From assembly GCF_004014715.1 (NCBI RefSeq), contig NZ_CP034835.1, forward strand, positions 1,612,001 to 1,676,000: DNA of 64,000 nt. Reading direction: 5' to 3'. The notes under the pieces were generated by a model, which was not told where the DNA came from, searched no databases, and worked only from the letters and a program-made list of their open reading frames with translations. Made by a program: the position numbers and the translations under genes. Numbering within the stretch: the first letter of the stretch is position 1; each line of letters begins with the position of its first letter. Below, piece by piece: positions 56,103 through 64,000 of this stretch. The DNA comes from Pseudoalteromonas sp. R3 (GTDB taxonomy: Bacteria > Pseudomonadota > Gammaproteobacteria > Enterobacterales > Alteromonadaceae).

Positions 56103-57172
56103 GTCATTATTTACAACGACAAACGAGGTTGCGCAGTCAGCTCCTTACATCTGATCACGAAGCAATGTTGGTCTTTGGTTATGAGAACATTCGCTATTTG
56201 TGCGGATTCAGCGGTCATGCTGCCACATTATTGATCAGTCACGAACAGTGTTTACTTATCACTGATTATCGTTATTTTGAGCGTGCCAGTGAAGAGGCTG
56301 AACAGGCTGAAGTCGTGCTCAGGCATCGGGATACTGAAAGCCTGGGTCAGTGTTTGAATCGCTTGTCTGGACAGTTAAAGACACTGGCGTTTGATGCAGC
56401 TCATATTGATGTTGGTCAGTGGCACCAGATCAGTGGCGAGCTCTCAGGACGAGTTTTAACGCCAACGCTTGGACTGGTTGAGCAATTACGACAAATTAAA
56501 ACGTCATATGAGATTACCCGCATTCGCCAGGCTGCACAGATTGCTGATCAGGCACTGGCAGATACCTTACCTTTAATAAAGGAGGGGTGAGTGAGCGTGA
56601 TTTAGCATTGGAGTTAGATTATCGGATGCAAAAGTTAGGGTCTGAAGGGGTTTCGTTCGACACCATACTCTTGTTTGGGGCACGTAGTGCCTTACCACAC
56701 GGCAGTCCTTCAACGCAGAAACTCCAACATGGCGACTTAATACTGGTTGATTTCGGAGCCGTTGTCGACGGCTATCGATCGGACATGACACGGACCTATG
56801 TGTATGGCACTCCAAATACAAGACAACGGGCAATGTTTGATACGGTTCAAAAAGCTCAGCAGGCAGCGCTGGTGCAAGCATGTTCTGGGGTCGATTGTCA
56901 GGAGTTGAATGAGGCTGCTCACGCGGTGCTGCTGAATAGTGATTTTGCACAGTATGCCGGAGAAGGCCTTGGTCATGGCCTGGGACTTTTTTACATGAGC
57001 AGCCTTTCATTAAACCAGGTGTTAATTATCAACTGGAGCCGGGTAATGTGATCACCATTGAACCAGGTATTATATCCCTGGCTATGGCGGGGTCAGGCTG
57101 GAAGAAGATATTGCTATCACTGAATCTGGCTATGAGCTCCTAACTCATTCTCCACAACGTTTCGAACTCTAA
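56099..57172 (+). pseudogene. M24-family Xaa-Pro peptidase, three frameshifts
   Basis: Pieces at 56099-56590, 56587-57051 and about 57003-57172 together match aminopeptidase P/prolidase-type proteins of about 358 residues. The N-terminal creatinase-like domain (LVFGYENIRYLCGFSGHAATLLI) precedes the pita-bread domain with metal ligands in LVDFGAVVDGYRSDMTRT, the His in GLGHGLG, and Glu in ITIEPGIY and RLEEDIAIT. Missing bases are inferred in GGGG (56584-56587), T6 (56987-56992) and TT (57070-57071). It would release Pro or Hyp from peptides imported by the receptor. Confidence 0.82.
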
Positions 57173-57181
57173 GGAGAGGCT

Positions 57182-58120
57182 ATGAAAATCATTGACCGTG
57201 AACAGGTACATCAGGCGCTCTCATTTCCAAATTTGATTGCAGCGCTTCAACTCGGATTTGCCAGCGAGCATGCTATGCCTAAGCGCAGTGTTTTTGAATT
57301 GGATACAAATACAGATAATCATGATGCATTCGCTGTTTTACCGGCGTGGAATGACACTGTTATTGGTGTAAAGGCTTTCACCTATTTCCCCGACAACGAA
57401 GCCCAAGGCAAAGCCAGCCTATACTCTAAGATTATGTTGTTTGACCGTGTGCACGGTGAACCTTTGGCACTGGTGGATGGCACTCAAGTGACATTGTGGC
57501 GCACTGCAGCTGTTTCTGCATTGGCAGCATCATACCTCGCCAGGGAAGATGCAAAACACTTGGTGATATTTGGTTCTGGCAAACTTGCTCCTTACATGGT
57601 TCGCGCACACTTGGCTGTAAGAGGCTATGAAAAGGTCACGTTGATCGCCAGAAATCCAGACAAAGCAGAAAGCCTTCAGGCTTCATTGCTGACTATGTTT
57701 CCAGAGGTCAGTTTTGAGCTGGGTCAAAGTCGAGCTGACGTGATTGGTTCGGCAGATGTTATCTGCACTGCGACAGGCAGTCATAGTCCACTATTTGACG
57801 GGCGCTGGTGAAACCAGGTACACACATTGATGTGATAGGTAATCACCACAAGAATGCAAGGGAAATAGATACTGCGACCTTACTAGCCAGTCGTGTGTTT
57901 GTGGACAGCAGAGCTAACGTTTTTGAACGAAGCTGGAGAGCTTCTAATCCCGATAGAACAAGGTGTATTTAAGGCTGAACAGATTGAGGGGGAATTGGCT
58001 GATATGGCTCGGGAAAATCGCTACCTGCGCAGCCATTACCGTGAAATTACATTGTTTAAATCTGTAGGCACAGCACTGAGTGATCTGGTTGCTGCCAATC
58101 TGGTAATGGAGCATTATTAA
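57182..58120 (+). pseudogene. Ornithine cyclodeaminase/mu-crystallin family, probable pyrroline-2-carboxylate reductase, two compensating indels
   Basis: A 312-residue OCD-family protein. The frame 57182-57811 covers residues 1-209; homology continues in the next frame after the GGG at 57800-57802 (one G missing) and returns to the first frame after the T run at 57920-57924 (one T extra), ending at 58120. The NAD(P)-binding motif VIFGSGKLAPYMVRAHLAVRG replaces the usual GxGxQ with GSGKLA. KAFTYFPDN and LVDGTQVTLWRTAAVSALAA are typical. Relatives reduce pyrroline-2-carboxylate to L-proline. AAGGAG precedes the ATG. Confidence 0.82.
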
Positions 58121-58121
58121 T

Positions 58122-58370
58122 ATGTGGCGCCTTTCAAGGAAAGAGAAACCGTATTATCGTCAGTGCCCGGTCATTGATTTAGTGCTTGTCAGCGATAAGC
58201 GTCTGATAAATCCGCTGGTATGTCATCAGGCGCATATGCTGGTGACCTACCAATACGCTGATCAGAGAATGAGTGATACGATTTTATTCGACCATGCATT
58301 GTATGAACGTTTCAAATCTGGGCAGCCATGCAAGATATTAGCGGCGAGCGACGGCGTGATGCAGAGATAA
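58122..58370 (+). CDS. Hypothetical small protein
   Basis: An 82-residue open frame starting one base after the OCD stop (TAATATG), so possibly coupled to it. Basic N terminus, then VIDLVLVSDKRLINPLVCHQAH and a polar tail. No recognised family, signal peptide or membrane helix. Given the indel density nearby, its ends are uncertain. Confidence 0.35.
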   Translation: MWRLSRKEKPYYRQCPVIDLVLVSDKRLINPLVCHQAHMLVTYQYADQRMSDTILFDHALYERFKSGQPCKILAASDGVMQR

Positions 58371-58456
58371 CATTTTTCAACATTCTCTCACTGAATGCCA
58401 CGGTGATACTCAATATACTCTGTCTCAATAAATACATATTAGTCAGGGTAAACATC

Positions 58457-58869
58457 ATGAAAAACTGGATAGCATTCTCTTGGTCGCCATCTTTGCAAGT
58501 GGCTGCGCACATCACAACAACGTTCGTCCTTCAGCAGATGGCAAGCACTATGTAAACTTGACCGCAGAGACCAGAGAGGCAGCAGGCAAGGAAGCACTGG
58601 ATCAGGCCAATCATTATTGTGATGAGCAAGGTGGTGGTCATGCTTACATTCAAAATGAAAACATTACATATATGGGCTCAATGCCAGAGCAGGAATACTT
58701 GCAAAAACGCAATATAGCAACGGCAGTTGAAGCGGCTGGTACCGCAATGTGGATCTTAGGTGAGAATGCAGTTGATGATGTTGGCGCTGCCATGAGTATT
58801 GGTGGTGGCATAGCCGAAGATTCTATGGGCGAACCGTATCAGATCACTTTGGCATTTAGTTGTAAGTAA
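58457..58869 (+). pseudogene. Small lipoprotein with glycine-rich C terminus, one frameshift
   Basis: The frame 58480-58869 lacks a sensible start. If one A is added near 58474, ATG 58457 joins it and gives 137 residues beginning MKNWIAILLVAIFASGC, a clean lipoprotein signal. The mature part contains NHYCDEQGGGHAYIQNE and ends ITLAFSCK, so two or three Cys may form disulfides. The family is not recognised. The restored lipobox is strong evidence that the shift is a lost base. Confidence 0.7.
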
Positions 58870-58880
58870 CTACCAAGAGG

Positions 58881-58918
58881 GCTCAAAGACTGTGCCTGAT
58901 ATTCAGCACCCTTTGAGC
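58881..58918. terminator. Hairpin after the small lipoprotein gene
   Basis: GCTCAAAG (58881-58888) and CTTTGAGC (58911-58918) pair, with an inner GTGC/GCAC. There is no T run, so the function is uncertain. Confidence 0.4.
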
Positions 58919-59013
58919 TAGATGCAGCGTCTTAATGGCATGAAGGTGATTGTTTTTTAGGGTGATTTGGTTACACTGTTAACAAGTAGGCAGTTACCGG
59001 ACCAGATACCTGC

Positions 59014-60023
59014 ATGATCCATCGTGTTGCTCAGATATCACTTCTTTTTGTCACGCTTGTGTGCTTTCAGGCTGTAGCCTCTGGCGTCTATGATGCTGCC
59101 ACATCTATCAATATTGCCGTAGTTGGAAAGACCAAAAACGATAGCTTTTACCAACAATCGCACAAAGGGTGTGTGCACTTTGCACGAGACTATCCCAATG
59201 TTGCTTGTATCTACGACGGAGCTGACGACTATCAGGATGTCAGGACACAGGTTCTGATAGTCAAAGAGCTGATCAAAAAAGGTGTCGACGGCCTGCTCAT
59301 TTCAACCACAGATTCAAAGTTCCTTGTCGATGGTGCGCTCAAACTAGCTGCTAAGAAAGGCATCCCGGTCATTACCTTTGACTCCGATTTACTTAAAGAA
59401 CATGAGGCATACCGCCTGGCGTATGTCGGGACTAATAATTTTGATTTTGGGAAGGCGCTGGGAGAAGAGGCAAAACGTTTTAAAACTGAGCCGGTACAAT
59501 ATATCTGCTTGCAGTCTGGGCATCAGACAACTCCTAATCTAAACCAACGTATCGCTGGTGTGCGATTTGCATTGTCCGGACAAAGCAAAACCAGAATGTC
59601 TGGTGAAAATGGCTGGATCGAGCACTACCGTTGTCCACTCTTTACGATGGGAAGACGAGCTGATGCGTTGGATCAACTAGTTACAATGATGAAGTACCCC
59701 AATCCCCCATATTTCTAGCAGTCGCTGGGTTTGCGCAATTTAACCCAGACTACATAACCCGGATGGCGCAGTTTAAAGCGTTAATAGCTAAAAAGAATCG
59801 GGTGATAATCTCTGCTGATACGGAAAATACGCAGCTCAAAGCACTGCAACGAGGCTTATCTGTAACCAATATTGGACAGAAGCCTTTTGAAATGGGACGC
59901 CTGGGGGCTGAGTTACTGTACCATTTTATCACCCAGGACAAGAAGCCTGCTCAATCACACTACTACCTGGATTATCACTATTGCAATAGTGGCAATGTTG
60001 CAACTTGTACAACCAACCATTGA
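59014..60023 (+). pseudogene. Periplasmic sugar-binding-like protein (Peripla_BP_4), one frameshift
   Basis: A signal peptide (cut near AVASG) and a type I periplasmic-binding fold: INIAVVGKTKNDSFYQQSHKG, LIKKGVDGLLISTTDSKF, AKKGIPVITFDSDL, YVGTNNFDFGKALGEEAKRF. The frame 59014-59718 ends early; homology continues through 59763-60023 (NIGQKPFEMGRLGAELLYHFI). One A added at 59685-59686 restores about 336 residues. No ABC transporter genes are adjacent, so it may feed a sensor kinase or a distant transporter. Confidence 0.78.
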
Positions 60024-60084
60024 TATTTGCCCTAGTGATACTAAAATAATCGAATAAACATTACCTTAAAAGCTCGGTAAGCCA

Positions 60085-60849
60085 ATGAAGAAGTTCCTGT
60101 TATTGTTGCTATTGTGGAGCAACAACGTGTTTGCTGGGCCCTTACAGTTTGTATCAATTAACTATCTGATTGAGCAGGAAGTAGGGCGCTTGGTCTTACC
60201 TGAGGTGTACCGCAAACTTAATGTATCGATTGTGATAACGCCTTACCCGGGCAAGCGGGCACAGCAGCTGGTGCGCAGCGGAAAGCGGCATGGCGAAATC
60301 ATGCGCATTTACAGCTATGGCGATGAAAATCCGCATACTATTCGTGTTCCAACCCCTTATTACACACTAGAGACCATGGCCTTTGTTCGCAGTGATAGTC
60401 ATGTCGATCTCCAAAGTGAACAGGATTTGAGTAACTATAAAATTGCAAAAGTGCGCGGTGTAAAACACACCAATAACATCACTAAAGGGATGTCCGAAGT
60501 AGAGGACACAGACACCACAATACAGGCATTGAATCTCGTTTCTAAGGGATTAGCCGACGTTGCACTGACCAATCGTATCGACGGCTTAGTCAAGCTGGCT
60601 CAGGCTGGAATTGAGAATGTTGTACCACATCAGAGTAGTTTTCGAGTGTTGGAGCTATATCATTATGTCCACAAAGATCAACAGCATTGGGTTAACAAAG
60701 TCGATGACGTTTTACGGCGCATGACGCAAAGTGGTGAGCTGACTGTACTGATAAAAAAAGCCGAGAATCAGGTGATTTCACAGCACTGTCGGCAAAGTGC
60801 AGTCGTAACTGAACTATGCCGACAGTATTTGTCTCAAGAAGAAGACTGA
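60085..60849 (+). CDS. Periplasmic solute-binding-like protein (SBP family 3 type)
   Basis: An intact 254-residue protein with a signal peptide (cut near NNVFAG) and an SBP_bac_3-like fold: VSINYLIEQEVGRLVLPEVYRKLN, ITPYPGKRAQQLVRSGKRHGEIMR, VPTPYYTLETMAFVRSD, KIAKVRGVKHTNN, GLADVALTNRIDGL. It lacks a permease partner. The 3' end overlaps the convergent DUF2306 gene by 16 bases. Confidence 0.75.
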   Translation: MKKFLLLLLLWSNNVFAGPLQFVSINYLIEQEVGRLVLPEVYRKLNVSIVITPYPGKRAQQLVRSGKRHGEIMRIYSYGDENPHTIRVPTPYYTLETMAFVRSDSHVDLQSEQDLSNYKIAKVRGVKHTNNITKGMSEVEDTDTTIQALNLVSKGLADVALTNRIDGLVKLAQAGIENVVPHQSSFRVLELYHYVHKDQQHWVNKVDDVLRRMTQSGELTVLIKKAENQVISQHCRQSAVVTELCRQYLSQEED

Positions 60850-61538
60850 GCAGTACGATTGGCTCGCCATTGACGTATTTTGTTACCAAGGCTTAGTTTT
60901 AAGCACCAGTAAACAATAACCAGCAAGATAAAGGGCTCAGGGATTGCTAACAGACCTGAGTCTATAAGTGCCTGCGGCACGACTTTTACTGCGCCTTGTG
61001 ACAAGAATGAGCCAACTGATATAAATAAAGCAAAACACATTCTCCATAAATGGCGTATCAGTCGTGGTGCTGAGTTCAGGCCTTTGGAGTACACAAGTCG
61101 TACGTCACCAATAAAAGACAGACTGGCGAGCAACACAAAAAAGTAGTAATCATAAGCGCTTATGCCATGTTTAATTTCAGCCGGGCTGGAGCCTGCCTGA
61201 GCACTATAGTACATACCGGCGATGATGATCAGCAGTGAACACACAGGGAATGCGTAATCGAACTTTCCTCGAGTATTCGGCGCTGACTTGACTGCCTGCC
61301 ACGCGGAAATGACCAGGTAAGCAGTGTAGATGCCTGCGATAGCAGTGATAATCATGGGCTGTAATATCGCAATTAAGGTGCCGCTGAGCGCCATTGTGAG
61401 CATAGTGTAGACAAACCAAGTACCTGCCGTGGCATGTAAGGATTTGCCTTTTGCAACCGCCATGGCGATAACCCCTGCAATTATGGCAAAGGTTCCTGTG
61501 ATTATATGTATCAGCATAGTCAATGTAATCTGTTCCAT
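60834..61538 (-). CDS. DUF2306-like membrane protein
   Basis: ATG 61538 with an AGGAA site gives 234 residues; an upstream start at 61577 lacks a site. About seven hydrophobic helices, beginning LTMLIHIITGTFAIIAGVIAM, with His in LIHIITG and RLIRHLWRMCFALF. These resemble heme-type His in related DUF2306/cytochrome-like membrane proteins, but function is unknown. It is divergent from the AraC regulator, which may control it. Confidence 0.7.
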   Translation of the reverse strand: MEQITLTMLIHIITGTFAIIAGVIAMAVAKGKSLHATAGTWFVYTMLTMALSGTLIAILQPMIITAIAGIYTAYLVISAWQAVKSAPNTRGKFDYAFPVCSLLIIIAGMYYSAQAGSSPAEIKHGISAYDYYFFVLLASLSFIGDVRLVYSKGLNSAPRLIRHLWRMCFALFISVGSFLSQGAVKVVPQALIDSGLLAIPEPFILLVIVYWCLKLSLGNKIRQWRANRTAQSSS

Positions 61539-61605
61539 CTTGTTATTCCTGTTTATTGCGATGTGTTGGTAATGCACTTTATACTGGCAGTCATAGGCTG
61601 TCGTC

Positions 61606-61631
61606 CAATACTGAAGGTTAGGACAGTATTG
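61606..61631. promoter_or_regulatory. Inverted repeat between the DUF2306 and AraC genes
   Basis: CAATACTG (61606-61613) and CAGTATTG (61624-61631) are perfect 8-base arms 10 bases apart, centred in the divergent promoter region. A regulator-binding site is plausible; which protein binds is unknown. Confidence 0.4.
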
Positions 61632-61666
61632 ATATTTATAAGTATAAAAATCATAAGGTTGAATTT

Positions 61667-62856
61667 TTGTTTGTTGCTGAATTTACGTTTGTCTATACCT
61701 TTTTACTCGGGGCATTAGGGCTTGCATTGACAATACTGGCTGGCAGAGTGCAACGTTGGCATTGTTACCGGGCACTGGCACTGTTTCTATTTTCTTTGTT
61801 TGTGATCTTATCTGGCCCACTTATCTTCGCTCAGTTTCCCGCAGCGCGTTATGTTTATATTGCAGCGATTGTTCCGGCCTGGTTGTTACTTTTTCCTTGT
61901 TTTTACCTCTATACGCGAGGGTTGACTTCACAAGTCCCCTGGCGCTTTTCCCGCCAAAGCCTGTGGCATTTTGTTCCGGCCTGTGTCTCCTGTGTGTTGT
62001 CAGTCAGTCTGTTACGGCTTTCTGATAGCACCTTGTTTAGTATCTTTTTCGCCGAAGGTGACGTGGAACTGGCAAGCGACGCGCGCCTTACTGTTTGGTT
62101 GATCATAACGGTTATGTTGTTCTGGCCGTTGCAAAGCCTGGTTTATGTAGTTAAAACCTGGCGTAATTTACTGACTTATCGGCGGCAGTTACACGCGGTA
62201 TTTGCAAGTACCAAAGAGCGTGAACTAGGCTGGCTAGGTGTTGTGCTAACCCTGATGTTTTTTAACTGGGGCTGGCTGGCGCTGACCCTTATTCAGGATT
62301 TAAGTGCACAGCCTGCGTTTTTGCGTGAGGGGGAGTCGCGACATTGACCTCTGTGACTATCTGGCTGTTGCTCTACTGGTCCTTGAGGCAGAAGCCTGGG
62401 TTCGACAAAATCTACCATCTTACTGAACAGCCGGAAAGGTCAAACGTGCTAAGCGACAAGGCTGCAGAACGGTCGACTTCAGCCAAATACCAGCATTCGG
62501 CGTTGAGTGATGAACAGGCAAATCGCATTGCCAGGAAAATACACAATGCTGTGGTCACAGAGAAGCTCTATTTGGAGCCGGATCTGACCCTCTACAAACT
62601 GGCGGAATATTTGAAAGTATCAGCAAACTATGTGTCACAAACTCTAAATCAGACATTGGGACAGTCATTTTTTGACTATGTTAATAAAGCCCGGATTGAC
62701 GCCGCAACGGAGCTACTGCGCGCGAACGATAAAACCGTGCTGGATATAGCGATGGCAGTAGGCTTTAACGCGCGATCTTCTTTTTATAAGGCATTTAAAA
62801 CCCACACAGGCATGACGCCTGGGGAATATAAGAAGGGCGCATGTGTCGACAGGTAA
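61667..62856 (+). pseudogene. AraC-family regulator with N-terminal membrane domain, one frameshift
   Basis: The frame 61667-62347 encodes a membrane domain of about six or seven helices (TTG start, MFVAEFTFVYTFLLGALG). The frame 62344-62856 continues with the last helix and the AraC DNA-binding domain: LTLYKLAEYLKVSANYVSQTLNQTLGQSFFDYVNKARI and TVLDIAMAVGFNARSSFYKAFKTHTGMTPGEYKK (two helix-turn-helix units). One T added to TT at 62344-62345 restores about 396 residues. Such proteins sense a signal at the membrane and act on nearby genes, here likely the DUF2306 gene. Confidence 0.8.
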
Positions 62857-62987
62857 AATGGCAAAAGGCTTTCATATTTTGCTCTAGCCGCGTCGTACGT
62901 TATGCCTGACAAATGAGCAGCTCAATCGCAGTAACATCATTTGCTGTGATTGAGCGCTACTGAAATATTTTGTCTGTAAATCTCAGC

Positions 62988-64000
62988 TTAATATAATTCT
63001 ACTAGCGGCACTTTGATACTGCTGGTTTGCACCGATTTACCTGCTAAAAATGTTTTAATCACTTGCGTCACCTGTGGCGAGCACATAAACAGGTTATGCC
63101 CTGCATTTTCGACGATGACGTGGATCACATCGCTAAAATTCCGGACGGCGTCCAGCTGACTGTGTGGGTAGGTGCGGCCATCCAATGAGCCCGACAGCAC
63201 TAATGTGGGCACGTCGGATACTGGGGCTTTGCGAAATGTATCACCTAGGTCTAGCCCGCCAATGATCCCCTGCAATTGTGGCATAGGGAAGTTTAAATAG
63301 GCGCCAAGCAGGGCTGTTTTGCTTTGCTGGTTAACCTGTGCCAATCTTTGTTGGGTGATACCTGAGGCTATGTCCATGACTAATGGCATGAGTCTGAAAC
63401 TAATCTGATTATCGCTAAAATAACCTCTGTTTGCGATGTGCTGAAGCGGTTCAACGATCCCTATATCCAAAGCCCGATAAAGTGCCAACAAGCGTTTCAG
63501 GCCTCGGTGCGGGTCGGCTATCATTGAGGATGCCAGGCGCTGCATATGCCAGCGTTGAAACAAGAAATCTATTTTCTTCCCATCAGTATCAATTGCTTGT
63601 ATTTTTATTGGGGATATTTCTAGGCGTTCATGTACGCGACGGATCAGTGCGGCAATATCGGGATACAGCGCCTTTGCTTTAGGCTGAGTGTTAATAGCCT
63701 GCTGCACCCGGGCAAAGTAGGCATTTGTCCGAGCCGGCAGTTTGACTGTTTGCTCCAGCCCTTCAACACTTGCCAGCACCAGTTTGTCCAGCTTATTGGG
63801 CATCAGTTTGGTCACAGCCAGCGCCAGATGAGTGCCATAACTGATCCCCCAGAGAGTCAGCTTTTCGGCTTTGAGGTGGCGTCTGAGGTCATCCAGGTCT
63901 TTTGCACTTTGCTCGGTTGTATACCCTTTGATATCAATACCTTTTGCCTGCCAGAATGCGGCACACTTGAGTGCGGCATGCTGATATAGACGCGCAATTT
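62988..64000 (-). CDS. Alpha/beta hydrolase, S33 peptidase-like, cut by the window end
   Basis: The frame is open past an internal GTG at 63815 to the window edge, so the N terminus is missing. The visible part holds the nucleophile elbow WGISYGTHLALA (Ser in GxSxG), preceded by YTTEQSAKDLDDLRRHL, and near the C terminus the catalytic Asp (LSGSLDGRTYP) and His (ENAGHNLF). A Cys in ALKCAAFW upstream of the elbow is typical of the prolyl/tripeptidyl aminopeptidase group. It may act on proline-containing peptides like the operon upstream, but it is on the opposite strand. Confidence 0.8.
   Translation of the reverse strand, partial: IARLYQHAALKCAAFWQAKGIDIKGYTTEQSAKDLDDLRRHLKAEKLTLWGISYGTHLALAVTKLMPNKLDKLVLASVEGLEQTVKLPARTNAYFARVQQAINTQPKAKALYPDIAALIRRVHERLEISPIKIQAIDTDGKKIDFLFQRWHMQRLASSMIADPHRGLKRLLALYRALDIGIVEPLQHIANRGYFSDNQISFRLMPLVMDIASGITQQRLAQVNQQSKTALLGAYLNFPMPQLQGIIGGLDLGDTFRKAPVSDVPTLVLSGSLDGRTYPHSQLDAVRNFSDVIHVIVENAGHNLFMCSPQVTQVIKTFLAGKSVQTSSIKVPLVELY

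Noticed and set aside
1..64000. Insertion sequences, prophage or integron features
   Set aside because: No transposase, integrase or phage structural proteins are found in any open frame; accessory traits are limited to catabolic and envelope genes.

Overview
The window looks like chromosomal DNA of a marine gammaproteobacterium, most probably Pseudoalteromonas. This rests on family-level resemblance and gene order: tol-pal, recCBD, yejKLM, rne-rluC-yceF-yceD-rpmF-plsX-fab-pabC-mltG, DUF885 peptidases, a large TonB-dependent receptor and a multi-copy tRNA-Lys array. No database search was possible. Most of the window is conserved core genome. The accessory character rises after about 49 kb.

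Layout. 0-5 kb: tolQRAB-pal-cpoB, the envelope constriction machine. 5.2-6.6 kb: nine identical tRNA-Lys(UUU) genes; the last five are separated by four chimeric units made of a 5' tRNA-Lys fragment fused to a hairpin element. 6.7-9.2 kb: nadA, tRNA-Ser(GGA) and a diguanylate cyclase. 9.3-18.1 kb: recC-recB-recD, with recC broken by a one-base shift in a C run. 18.3-24.7 kb: small regulators and enzymes (Mpo1-like, FHA-winged helix, CBS, M14 peptidase, solute-binding protein, TerB-like, LysR). 24.7-35.5 kb: aceK, yejM-like/yejL/yejK, a lipoprotein cluster (COG3014-like, LpoB-like, two LPP20-like) and an MltC-like transglycosylase. 35.9-49.2 kb: rne, with 13 tandem 14-residue repeats, then rluC, HAD, yceF, yceD, rpmF, plsX, fabD, fabG, acpP, fabF, pabC and mltG. 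No fabH lies between plsX and fabD.

From 49.3 kb: a DUF885 lipoprotein, a 49-residue peptide with a double-glycine-type leader, and a putative operon behind a perfect 16-bp palindrome. The operon encodes an Oar-like TonB receptor, a proline-racemase-fold enzyme with the Cys/Thr pair of trans-3-hydroxy-L-proline dehydratases, an M24 Xaa-Pro peptidase and an OCD/mu-crystallin reductase. Together these would import and break down hydroxyproline-containing peptides, for example from collagen. After it come a small lipoprotein, two orphan solute-binding proteins, a DUF2306 membrane protein divergent from a membrane-anchored AraC regulator, and an S33 hydrolase cut by the window end.

Quality warning. 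Between about 54.3 and 62.4 kb there are 11 apparent single-base indels in seven genes, mostly losses in short homopolymers. The rest of the window shows only one, in recC. Each broken gene is listed once over its full span, with its fragments described. Whether this is real decay or a poorly sequenced patch cannot be decided from the sequence alone.
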